Of a stretch of 41,732 nucleotides of DNA, positions 15,243-22,704 are shown piece by piece (position 1 is the first letter of the stretch; each line of letters starts with the position of its first letter). The stretch comes from a virus. Made by a program: the position numbers and the translations under genes. The DNA lies in IMG/VR virus record IMGVR_UViG_3300020391_000007, positions 1 through 41,732 of that record; one strand, 5' to 3'. Under the pieces are notes generated by a model, which was not told where the DNA came from, did not search any database, and saw nothing but the letters and a program-made list of their open reading frames with translations.

Positions 15243-18200
15243 ATGTCAACAAGAACAGTTTCGGTTACTGACGGTGGTGGAGGAACCAGAACAGTATACA
15301 TCCCTGACCGCGCTCGTTTTGCTGGTGTAAGAACTGTGACTGTCAACGGGCAGACAGTTACAATAAATCGCTCAGCCCCAGTAATTACCTCAGACCGTAC
15401 AGGTGACTCTCGTCCATTATTAAGGAAAATTGTAGGAGGAGCGAAGGCGGCTTACAGCTTTCGTGACCTCAAAGATAAGACAGGAAAAGCAACTGTAGCA
15501 CGGGTAAGGCGCGAAACTGACGACCAAGAGAGGGACTTCCTTGCGAAGGATATAGCTACTTGTGGCGAGTGGGCAGATGGAAAGTTAGAGACAACACTGC
15601 CTCTAGACCTCATTAACCAAAACACAAATATAACGGAGTTTACTTTCACCATTTTAGGAGGCAATTATCCCGCGTCTTTCGTTAATGAAGTTACGGGTAC
15701 TTACACGAAGGGTCCTCCAGAATCTATAAGTGGAACCAATGCGAACAGAAACGGTATGTCGTTAACCGATGTGTGGACTAACGAACACGGCTCAAAATTT
15801 TTTGGCACGGACCCATTTGGATTTACTACATGGGCAGTAATAAGTGCTAGCGGCTCAATTGCTATATTTTGGGTTGATTTTAATACCGTAAACCCTTGGA
15901 ACGCCACAAATGGTAGTGATTTTTCAGGGCAGTACTTTCAGGGTACGGGGAGTGCTACACAGAATGTCAGCTATGAACCTAACCTAGCGGGTTCTGCCTA
16001 CAGCCTACATCGCCTAAGGAGTTCTTATAATTCCCCTGTTCTTCAGATAAGAAGAGGGTCGGACAACGTAGAGGCAGACGTTCTCTTTGACCGACACGGT
16101 AAAATAAGTAATTCATCTCCTATTACTGAAGTCTTATCTGAGACAGAAGGCACGACTAAGAGCTTTTATGTTAGTAAAGCTACTGGCGTATCCCGTCCTT
16201 TAAATGGGGGACGGTATACCAGAATGTCGGGCACTTCGTGGGTGTCTCTCGGTTCACCTCAAAGATTTATATTAGCTTTACCGCAAGGACAGCCAGCGTT
16301 TTGGATGGCTCTGGATTTATACTCAACAACCTACGCACAGTCCGCGCCTTGTGACCCATCTGTTAAACCTTTTGAGGCTGATTGGAGTAATACGGTCTTG
16401 AGTGAAGTCGATTGGTTGTTCACGTTAGAACCTGAACAAACGTTGGGAGATTTTATAAACGCGGATGCTAATCATGTTGCGTTCACTTACAGCAATACCT
16501 CTATTGATTCCTTTGATGGAACATACAATCGCGTATCAACAAATTCCTACGTAAACGAAAAAGGAACCACAATCACTATAATGGGACCTAGTGGTGGACA
16601 AGGATGGTTTATAGCCTCTTTAGATTTAAACTTTGCTTACCTTAATGTGCCAATAACAAGTGACCCTTGGGAAGCCACTGGTGGTTCAGGTGGTATGTTC
16701 TCTACTCCAGATTTTAGTATGACAGCCCCTACACCTGTATACAGTGGAGGGGAAGATGCCTATGTAGTTACTTGGTATGACCAAAGCACAAACGGAAATG
16801 ACGCTTATGAGTATACCGCTGGAAGTCAGCCTAAGATTGCTAGTGGTGGTACATTATTTGATAAAGTCACCTTCAATAGCTCATCTGAAGAACTGTATAC
16901 AGGCAACAGAAATATACCAATACTTTATGAGGCTGATGTAAATACAGCCATACAAACAAGCACCTCTGGAGTACGGGTTAATATTAACTCAGACACAAAG
17001 GAGTTGATAGCCTATGAAACTGACCAGACCAATAACATATTTAAAATAGAATCTAATATTAATTTTCGTTATGGTCTCTACACGCCCACACCAACAGATG
17101 CCTATTTAGTTACTTGGTATGACCAAAGCGGTAATTACATTGACTTGGAACAGCCAGATAAGAGTAAACAACCTCTAATTAGTAATGCTGGGAGATACCT
17201 TGGCTATGCATCCTTTGGTCGTAGGAACAATGTTGTTTCGTTTCTGCAACCAAACTCTTTTTTAAGTGGAAGCATTTCTTGTTGTAAGGTTACTGAGGAT
17301 ATGGGCGTAGGAACATATGACTTTATTTACTTCTCTAACTTTACTAGTAATCAGAATTATGTAGCCACTTCTAAGTTCCTTGAGTTAGTCTATTATGACA
17401 GAGATGAGACCACAAATAACTTAGCAATTAGAGCTAACATGGCTAATCATGCAGACGCTCCAGTCTTTGGCGAAAGCGATTACTTCAAGCGTATAATGAC
17501 TGACTGTATAGACAACCAAATATTAGGAGCCGACCCTGCTACTCAGAAAGAGTTGTATGGAGTGCAAAATCACAGTTCATCTACTTACACTAGAAACGAA
17601 GATTTCTGGCTAAAAGATACGTTCAATGTCTCCGCGAATGATACCCGCTTACAAGCACTTACTTGTATTAGCCCTTATAACAGCGATGGTAGTAATAAAA
17701 AAGCAGGAGTAGCAATCACCCCTCGACACATTATATGCGCTACTCACTACAAAATAGCTGTAGGCTCAACCATACGATTTATAACAAGACAAAACTCCGT
17801 TGTGGACAGAACAGTCGTAGGCACAGTAAGCATAGGAAGCAGTGATATAGAAATTCAAATACTCGACAGCGACCTCCCAAGCTCAATTACTCCGTGCAAG
17901 GTTCTTCCTTCCAACTACGCAAGTTACTTACCCGCCGACCTCGCTTTGATGCCATTTCTTGCATTAGACCAAGAAGAGAAGGGTTTAGTTGGTGAAATTC
18001 GCACGGTTTTTCCAGACACTAAAACAGTCAATTGGCTCTCCCAGCCAAATAATCAAGCATTAACAGCCCAACGAAGAGCCTTTGGAGAAGAGGTAGTAAC
18101 GTTTGACTCTGGTAACCCTATGTTCTTTGTCACTAAGACCCAGTTATGGTTATTCTCTACTGCGTTTCATGCATTCGATGGACCGTTACTGTCTAATTAT

Positions 18201-18299
18201 ATTTCCGAAATTAATACTGCCATTAATACTCTGGACACGGCTCAAGGTATCTCCTCTGGATACACCGTTACTGAGGGACAGTGGACTGAAAACGTATAA
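15243..18299 (+). CDS. Large adhesin-like virion protein with C-terminal trypsin-like serine protease domain
   Basis: A 1018-residue protein, probably on the virion surface. Near residues 70-100 and 250-285 are two copies of a domain marked AYS...L...IRR.SDN.E.D (second copy QIRRGSDNVEADVLFD). Two VTWYDQS repeats (starting about residues 507 and 621) resemble concanavalin-like carbohydrate-binding modules. The last ~200 residues look like a chymotrypsin-fold protease: GVAITPRHIICATHY with His835, SSDIEIQILDSDLP with Asp868 and TFDSGNPMFF with Ser956. I infer host-surface recognition with a protease function, perhaps self-processing or cleavage of surface protein. Its place upstream of the portal gene is unusual for T7-like phages, which keep adhesins after gp16. 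Confidence 0.7.
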   Translation: MSTRTVSVTDGGGGTRTVYIPDRARFAGVRTVTVNGQTVTINRSAPVITSDRTGDSRPLLRKIVGGAKAAYSFRDLKDKTGKATVARVRRETDDQERDFLAKDIATCGEWADGKLETTLPLDLINQNTNITEFTFTILGGNYPASFVNEVTGTYTKGPPESISGTNANRNGMSLTDVWTNEHGSKFFGTDPFGFTTWAVISASGSIAIFWVDFNTVNPWNATNGSDFSGQYFQGTGSATQNVSYEPNLAGSAYSLHRLRSSYNSPVLQIRRGSDNVEADVLFDRHGKISNSSPITEVLSETEGTTKSFYVSKATGVSRPLNGGRYTRMSGTSWVSLGSPQRFILALPQGQPAFWMALDLYSTTYAQSAPCDPSVKPFEADWSNTVLSEVDWLFTLEPEQTLGDFINADANHVAFTYSNTSIDSFDGTYNRVSTNSYVNEKGTTITIMGPSGGQGWFIASLDLNFAYLNVPITSDPWEATGGSGGMFSTPDFSMTAPTPVYSGGEDAYVVTWYDQSTNGNDAYEYTAGSQPKIASGGTLFDKVTFNSSSEELYTGNRNIPILYEADVNTAIQTSTSGVRVNINSDTKELIAYETDQTNNIFKIESNINFRYGLYTPTPTDAYLVTWYDQSGNYIDLEQPDKSKQPLISNAGRYLGYASFGRRNNVVSFLQPNSFLSGSISCCKVTEDMGVGTYDFIYFSNFTSNQNYVATSKFLELVYYDRDETTNNLAIRANMANHADAPVFGESDYFKRIMTDCIDNQILGADPATQKELYGVQNHSSSTYTRNEDFWLKDTFNVSANDTRLQALTCISPYNSDGSNKKAGVAITPRHIICATHYKIAVGSTIRFITRQNSVVDRTVVGTVSIGSSDIEIQILDSDLPSSITPCKVLPSNYASYLPADLALMPFLALDQEEKGLVGEIRTVFPDTKTVNWLSQPNNQALTAQRRAFGEEVVTFDSGNPMFFVTKTQLWLFSTAFHAFDGPLLSNYISEINTAINTLDTAQGISSGYTVTEGQWTENV

Positions 18300-18305
18300 A
18301 TAATT

Positions 18306-18533
18306 ATGTATCTTATATTCCCAACTAAACAAGAAGCTACCGACCGCGCAGACGTAGAAGGTAAAAAACAAAACTTTGCTTACTGGACTAAAGGCAGAGG
18401 AACCCGCTGGTTGACTAAGCCAGCTCCTACTGCGGATGGTTTGTGGGCTTTAGATGTCTCTGAGTATGCCCTCGACGACCTTGAACAGACTACAGCCGTA
18501 GAGTCCGTAGTATTCCCAGAACCAGAAGAATAA
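18306..18533 (+). CDS. Small conserved protein before the portal, unknown function
   Basis: A 75-residue acidic protein starting MYLIFPTKQEATDRADVEG and ending PEPEE. Residues WTKGRGTRWLTKPAPTADG suggest a small domain seen next to adhesins and portals in marine phages, but I know no function. It follows the adhesin gene by six bases and precedes the portal by three, so it may be a fibre-assembly or chaperone-like partner. Confidence 0.65.
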   Translation: MYLIFPTKQEATDRADVEGKKQNFAYWTKGRGTRWLTKPAPTADGLWALDVSEYALDDLEQTTAVESVVFPEPEE

Positions 18534-18536
18534 TTT

Positions 18537-20075
18537 ATGCACAAATCAGCAGAAGGCTTATACAACTCCCTTGAAGGGAAGCGGTATCAGTACTTAGACC
18601 GCGCTCGTTCCTCAGCTAAACTAACGCTTCCATATGTTATGCCAGACGATGGCTTTGGAGCGCATAGCCGCTTAGATACACCATTTCAGGGCATTGGGGC
18701 TCGCGGAGTAAACAACCTCGCTTCTAAATTATTGTTGGCACTTCTTCCACCCAATGCCCCGTTCTTTAGACTCGCTGTGGACGAATATGGACTAGCGCAA
18801 GAAGGCGCACCCATAGAGCTAGTAACAGAAATTGAAACCTCTTTACAGCGGGTAGAAGAGTCCTTCATGGAGGAGGTTAGTAGAGGTACATACCGCACTG
18901 CAATACACGAAGCTTTAAAGCAACTTATTGTTACAGGTAACGCTTTACTATACGTTCCTGACGACGGCGGCATCCGTGTGTTTCATCTCGACCGTTTCTG
19001 CGTTGAGCGCGACCCAATGGGTAACATCTTATCCGTATCCACAAAGGAAAGCCTTTCCTATACGTCTTTGACACCAGAAATGAAGGAAGTTTGCGGTCAT
19101 CACGAAGGCAGTAAAGACGAAATTAACCTTTATACTGCGGTCTGTCGCCAAGAAAAAGGATGGAAAGTCTGGCAGGAAATCAACGGAAACGTTATTCCAA
19201 AGTCTGAAGGCTTCTACGGTCTAGACAAAAACCCATTTATTCCTTTGCGCTTTACCCGTATTGACGGCGAGGATTACGGACGTGGCTATGTTGAGGAATA
19301 CCTCGGCGACCTACAGTCCCTTGAAGCTCTTACACAGGCTATCGTGGAAGGCTCTGCCGCCGCCTCAAAGGTTCTATTCCTAGTGAACCCTAACGGCACA
19401 ACCAGAGCTAAGACGCTAGCCGACAGTCCAAACGGCGCAATCACACAGGGCAATGCACAGGATGTCACCACCCTACAGGTAAACAAATTTAACGACTTCC
19501 GTGTAGCACAGGAGACAATCAACGTAATTAAAGACCGCTTAGGTCACGCCTTTCTACTTACCAGTGGAACTGTACGCCAAGCTGAGCGTGTTACCGCCGA
19601 AGAGATACGTATGTTAGGTATGGAATTAGAGTCAGCCCTTGGTGGTCTATACTCTCTTCTAAGCACTGAAATGCAACTTCCATTGGTCAATCGTCTAATG
19701 GAGGTAATGAACAAGAAGAACAAACTTCCTAAGATTCCTAAAGACGTTGTGAAGCCTATCATCATTACAGGTGTTGAAGCTTTAGGACGCGGTAATGATT
19801 TACAGAAACTAGACCTGTTCCTAGCTGGAGCCGCCCAAGTGGTAGGCCCTGAAGCTATAGCGCAGTTCGTCAAGGTTTCAGAATACTTTAAACGGAGGGC
19901 AATCTCCCTCGGTATCAAAACCGACGGGCTGGTTAAATCCGAAGAAGAAATGGCAATGGAGGCTCAGCAAGCACAACAAATGCAAATGGCTGAGAAGTTA
20001 GGCCCCGCTGGTATTAAAGCGATGTCTGACCAATCCCTTGCCCAACAACAACAAGAACCAACAAGCGAGGTATAA
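18537..20075 (+). CDS. Portal (head-tail connector, T7 gp8-like)
   Basis: A 512-residue portal forming the ring at the capsid vertex through which DNA passes. Typical features are the N-terminal LEGKRYQYLDRARSSAKL segment, GARGVNNLASKLLLALLPPN, a GYVEEYLGDLQSLEAL region and VTAEEIRMLGMELE. The Gln-rich C-terminus (EEEMAMEAQQAQQMQMAEKL) is common in this family. The length is close to T7 gp8 (536). It is followed directly by the scaffold gene with a one-base overlap. Confidence 0.95.
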   Translation: MHKSAEGLYNSLEGKRYQYLDRARSSAKLTLPYVMPDDGFGAHSRLDTPFQGIGARGVNNLASKLLLALLPPNAPFFRLAVDEYGLAQEGAPIELVTEIETSLQRVEESFMEEVSRGTYRTAIHEALKQLIVTGNALLYVPDDGGIRVFHLDRFCVERDPMGNILSVSTKESLSYTSLTPEMKEVCGHHEGSKDEINLYTAVCRQEKGWKVWQEINGNVIPKSEGFYGLDKNPFIPLRFTRIDGEDYGRGYVEEYLGDLQSLEALTQAIVEGSAAASKVLFLVNPNGTTRAKTLADSPNGAITQGNAQDVTTLQVNKFNDFRVAQETINVIKDRLGHAFLLTSGTVRQAERVTAEEIRMLGMELESALGGLYSLLSTEMQLPLVNRLMEVMNKKNKLPKIPKDVVKPIIITGVEALGRGNDLQKLDLFLAGAAQVVGPEAIAQFVKVSEYFKRRAISLGIKTDGLVKSEEEMAMEAQQAQQMQMAEKLGPAGIKAMSDQSLAQQQQEPTSEV

Positions 20076-20863
20076 TGGCTAACTACCAATCAGTAACAGT
20101 ACAAGAACACACCGAGGAAGAAAATATCTCCCTCGAAAAGCAAGCCGCAATGCAGGAAGAAGCGGCTGAACAACGTAATCAATCACTTGATTTAAACACC
20201 GAAGAGCCTCAAGAGGAAGCGTCGGAAGAGCGCCCAGAGTGGCTAGATGAGAAGTTTGAAACTCCAGAGGACTTGGCTAAAGCATATAGCGAGCTTCAAA
20301 AGAAGCAATCGTCCAAGAATTCTGAATCTAGCGATGAAGAAACTACCGAAGAAGAGACAGGCGTCGCCCTTAACTCTTCCGTACAAAAAGCGACTGAAGA
20401 GTTTTCCGAGACGGGCGAGCTTACTGAAGACACTTTTTCCGCGCTTGAGAAAGCTGGGCTACCTCGTAGCTTCGTAGAAGCTTACATTGCGGGTCAAGCG
20501 AGTCTAATTTCATCAGAAGCCTCGGACATACAAAACGAAATAGGAGGCGACGATAATTACAACGCTATGGCTGATTGGGCTTCGCAAAACTTATCTGAAA
20601 GCGATTTAGACGGCTTCAACAGCATTGTAGAAAGTGGTTCTATAGAGCAAGCTAAGATGGCTGTTAAAGGTCTATATGCTCAGTTCCTCTCTGCTGGCGG
20701 TAATCCCCCTGAGTTATCTCAAGGCAGTACTAGCGGCTCCTCTGTTGTACCCTTTGGGTCAGCGGCTCAAGTAACTGAGTCCATGCGTGACCCTCGTTAC
20801 GCTACTGACCCAGCGTTCCGCGCTAACGTCGAAAAAAGATTAGCCGTATCTAACGTCCTTTAA
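20075..20863 (+). CDS. Capsid assembly scaffold (T7 gp9-like)
   Basis: A 262-residue, very acidic, Glu/Ser-rich protein (long EE-rich stretch about residues 10-100) with a helical C-terminal half and an AYIAGQASLISSEAS segment. The C-terminal MRDPRYATDPAFRANVEKRL is a hallmark of podovirus scaffold proteins. It should guide capsid assembly and then leave the shell. It lies between the portal and the lysis/capsid genes, as in T7. Confidence 0.92.
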   Translation: MANYQSVTVQEHTEEENISLEKQAAMQEEAAEQRNQSLDLNTEEPQEEASEERPEWLDEKFETPEDLAKAYSELQKKQSSKNSESSDEETTEEETGVALNSSVQKATEEFSETGELTEDTFSALEKAGLPRSFVEAYIAGQASLISSEASDIQNEIGGDDNYNAMADWASQNLSESDLDGFNSIVESGSIEQAKMAVKGLYAQFLSAGGNPPELSQGSTSGSSVVPFGSAAQVTESMRDPRYATDPAFRANVEKRLAVSNVL

Positions 20864-20865
20864 TC

Positions 20866-21273
20866 GTGTCTATAGAATTATTATCCATGCTAGGAGGTGG
20901 CATTACAGGTTTTGTAATGCGTCTCGTAGCCTCCCAAGCAGAAGCCCAAGGTAGAGCCCTTGATGCAATGCTAAGAAAGCAGAAGGCGGTAGATGATTCA
21001 GCACAAGCGGCGTCTTCGCGGGGTGGAGTCTGGGTTCGACGAGTAATCGCAGTAAGCATCTTATTTGCTGTAATTGTCGCTCCCTTTTTACTCTCATTAC
21101 TCAACGTTCCTGTAGCTCTCGAAAAAGAGTCAGGGGGCGGTATTTTCTCTCTCTTATTTGGCAAACAAAATGGATATATTAACGTCGAAGGTTTTGTCCT
21201 TCTACCTGAAGTTAGGCAAGGCATGCTTGCTCTGCTTAGCTTTTACTTTGGTTCCTCTATGGTTAAACGCTAA
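20866..21273 (+). CDS. Membrane protein, candidate holin
   Basis: A 135-residue protein with a GTG start at 20866. A helical N-terminus (GGGITGFVMRLVASQAEAQG) and a polar QK-rich linker precede a strong membrane segment RRVIAVSILFAVIVAPFLLS (about 57-76). A shorter hydrophobic C-terminal segment (MLALLSFYFGSSM) ends in KR. The pattern resembles three-segment holins of the gene-transfer-agent type, and the next gene encodes a muramidase-like enzyme that overlaps it, so a lysis role is likely. Two other small membrane proteins near 38.6 kb are competing holin candidates. Confidence 0.6.
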   Translation: MSIELLSMLGGGITGFVMRLVASQAEAQGRALDAMLRKQKAVDDSAQAASSRGGVWVRRVIAVSILFAVIVAPFLLSLLNVPVALEKESGGGIFSLLFGKQNGYINVEGFVLLPEVRQGMLALLSFYFGSSMVKR

Positions 21274-21775
21274 CACTAAAAAATATCAGCTTTATTTACA
21301 TGAATTCGTTTCTCTTATCCCTCTATGGGAAGTGCCGCTCAACAGTCCTCCAGATATTATTGGAGACGAAGGGCTTGGTTATGGGCATTATCAAATCCAT
21401 CAAATTATGGTGGACGATTACAATCGTATCACGGGTCAAGACCTTGCTCACGAAGATGTCTTCGATACGCGTGTTGGTTGGGCAGTCGCTCACACAGTGC
21501 TGGCACATTATTCAAAGCACATACACTCGCTTGGTCAAGAAGTTAAAGTAGACCACTGGTTGTTCATATGGAACGGCGGGGGAGAAGCGTGGAAGCGCGT
21601 GGATAGCCCCGTAGATGACCAGAAACAAAAGAATTTAGAACGCTATCGAAACAAAGCGAGAATAATTATTCACGAATATCTAAAGAATAAATACGCAAAA
21701 TTCGCGATAGAAGTTAACACCCATAAAAATATAAATGGCAAAGAGAAAGGGCGTCAGCCTAAGAAAAGAACATAA
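21170..21775 (+). CDS. Lysozyme/transglycosylase-like endolysin with N-terminal membrane segment
   Basis: A 201-residue protein from the ATG at 21170 (a TTG four codons upstream is also possible), overlapping the candidate holin by 104 bases. Residues about 12-32 (including LGKACLLCLAFTLVPLWLNA) form a signal peptide or signal-anchor. The catalytic region WEVPLNSPPDIIGDEGLGYG with HYQI, FDTRVGWAVAHTVLAHY and WNGGGEAWKRV resembles the lysozyme/transglycosylase-like fold, with Glu in WEVP as the candidate acid. Export without holin passage would fit a signal-arrest-release endolysin. It cuts peptidoglycan by family inference only. No T7-type amidase (gp3.5) is seen in this genome. Confidence 0.7.
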   Translation: MDILTSKVLSFYLKLGKACLLCLAFTLVPLWLNANTKKYQLYLHEFVSLIPLWEVPLNSPPDIIGDEGLGYGHYQIHQIMVDDYNRITGQDLAHEDVFDTRVGWAVAHTVLAHYSKHIHSLGQEVKVDHWLFIWNGGGEAWKRVDSPVDDQKQKNLERYRNKARIIIHEYLKNKYAKFAIEVNTHKNINGKEKGRQPKKRT

Positions 21776-21977
21776 GTCTAAAACTGGAGGACTCTCCAAG
21801 AAAGGGAGAGAGTACTACAATCGTAAGACTGGTTCTAACCTCAAAGCCCCACAGCCTAAAGGCGGTGCAAGGAAGCGTTCCTTCTGCGCCCGTATGAGTG
21901 GCGTTAAAGGGCCTATGAAGGATTCAAAAGGTAGACCTACTCGTAAAGCCCTAGCCCTTAGAAAGTGGAAGTGCTGA
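21735..21977 (+). CDS. DUF6321-like small basic protein
   Basis: An 80-residue Lys/Arg-rich protein beginning MAKRKGVSLRKEHKSKTGGL. The ordered blocks YYNRKTGSNLKAPQPKGG, KRSFCARMSGVKG and a C-terminal RKWKC match what I know as DUF6321 proteins of marine phages. Two Cys (in FCAR and the terminal C) may bind metal or DNA-associated partners. Function unknown; the strong positive charge suggests nucleic-acid binding or packaging in the virion. It overlaps the endolysin 3' end by 41 bases and the next start by one base. Confidence 0.8.
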   Translation: MAKRKGVSLRKEHKSKTGGLSKKGREYYNRKTGSNLKAPQPKGGARKRSFCARMSGVKGPMKDSKGRPTRKALALRKWKC

Positions 21978-22081
21978 TGGAAAAGAAACCATGTACCTGC
22001 GGTAAATCTAAAAACATGCCTTTTTGTGATGGCTCTCACTGTCTATCAACTAAACGTAAACAACTAAAAATAAGGAAGTAA
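21977..22081 (+). CDS. 34-residue CDGSH iron-sulfur mini-protein
   Basis: ATG at 21977 overlaps the preceding TGA by one base, and the frame stays open for 34 codons to TAA at 22079-22081. The protein contains CTCGKSKNMPFCDGSH (residues 6-21), an exact fit to the CDGSH signature C-x-C-x2-S-x3-P-x-C-D-G-S-H, which binds a redox-active 2Fe-2S cluster through three Cys and one His. The rest is a short basic tail (STKRKQLKIRK). It is a minimal single-motif version; family members usually carry more flanking sequence or two motifs. It sits in a chain of tiny overlapping or adjacent genes between lysis and capsid. The role in phage is unknown. Confidence 0.75.
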   Translation: MEKKPCTCGKSKNMPFCDGSHCLSTKRKQLKIRK

Positions 22082-22082
22082 T

Positions 22083-22169
22083 ATGCCAAGTCACTACGGA
22101 CACGGAAAAAAGAAAAAGATGTCTCGCAAAGAGTTAATGATTGCAAACAAGAAAAAGAAGAAATCTTAA
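22083..22169 (+). CDS. 28-residue lysine-rich mini-protein
   Basis: ATG at 22083, two bases after the CDGSH gene stop, gives a 28-residue protein MPSHYGHGKKKKMSRK... ending in KKKKKS. Short MPxHYG-KKKK proteins recur at this place in marine podoviruses, from memory. A polybasic peptide of this size could bind DNA or RNA. The tight spacing in a gene chain supports its being real, though the length alone does not. Confidence 0.6.
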   Translation: MPSHYGHGKKKKMSRKELMIANKKKKKS

Positions 22170-22171
22170 TT

Positions 22172-22327
22172 GTGGCAAAAATATGTCCTAAAGGTATCGC
22201 TTGGGCAAAGCGTACCTTCGATAAATACCCCTCTGCTTATGCAAACATGGCGGCGAGCAAATACTGCAAAGACCCCAACTATGGCAAAGGAAAGCGCAAA
22301 AAACTTTCAGTAAAGAAAAAGAAGTAA
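22172..22327 (+). CDS. 51-residue basic mini-protein with two cysteines
   Basis: GTG at 22172, two bases after the previous stop, opens a 51-residue frame with CPKGIAWAKRTFDKYPSAYA, then NMAASKYCKDPNYGKGKRKK and a lysine tail. The CPKGIAWAKRTFDKYPSAYAN block is a recurring signature in marine phage genomes. Two Cys could bind metal or form a disulfide. The stop overlaps the next ATG by one base (TAATG). Function unknown. Confidence 0.7.
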   Translation: MAKICPKGIAWAKRTFDKYPSAYANMAASKYCKDPNYGKGKRKKLSVKKKK

Positions 22328-22584
22328 TGGGTGAACTGGCAAAATGGAGAAGACAAAACTGGGTCCGCATTGGAACAGATGGAAAAATTAAAGGGGCTTG
22401 CGGAACGTCTAAAAACAAAAAAAATCCAGACCGTTGCCTTCCGATGGCTAAAGCTAAGAGCCTATCCAAATCTCAACGAGCAACAACTGCTAAGAAAAAG
22501 AAAAGAGCGGGCTCCAAAGGAAAACAATTTGTAAGTAACACCAAGGCGGCAAGAGTGTCGCTTCGTGTAAAAAAGAAGAAATAA
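22327..22584 (+). CDS. DUF5872-like small basic protein
   Basis: An 85-residue Lys/Arg-rich protein with blocks MGELAKWRRQNWVRIGTDGK, CGTSKNKKNPDRCLPMAKA and AKKKKRAGSKGKQFVSN, which I recognise as the DUF5872 type found in marine phages. The Cys pair (CGTSK...DRC) may bind metal. Its start overlaps the previous stop. It is the last of a chain of small basic genes that ends 120 bases before the capsid gene. Function unknown. Confidence 0.75.
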   Translation: MGELAKWRRQNWVRIGTDGKIKGACGTSKNKKNPDRCLPMAKAKSLSKSQRATTAKKKKRAGSKGKQFVSNTKAARVSLRVKKKK

Positions 22585-22704
22585 CTTTCGTCCCCAAGCT
22601 AGAAGTAGCGTAAGGCCCTCCGAGGAGGATAACCTTAGACAAGCAAACCCTGCCCACGGACACCTCAAACCCTCAATATTAATCCAAAATAAAGGAACAA
22701 TACT
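22585..22704. other. Leader of the capsid gene
   Basis: A gap of 120 bases without a gene. It holds a short dyad CCTCCGAGGAGG near 22617-22628 and ends with AAAGGAACAATACT before the capsid ATG, one of the few clear ribosome sites in the genome. A phage promoter for the highly expressed capsid gene is expected here but not identified. Confidence 0.45.

Noticed and set aside
21158-21169. TTG at 21158 as the endolysin start
   Set aside because: An ATG four codons later (21170) gives the same N-terminal membrane segment and needs no rare start codon.
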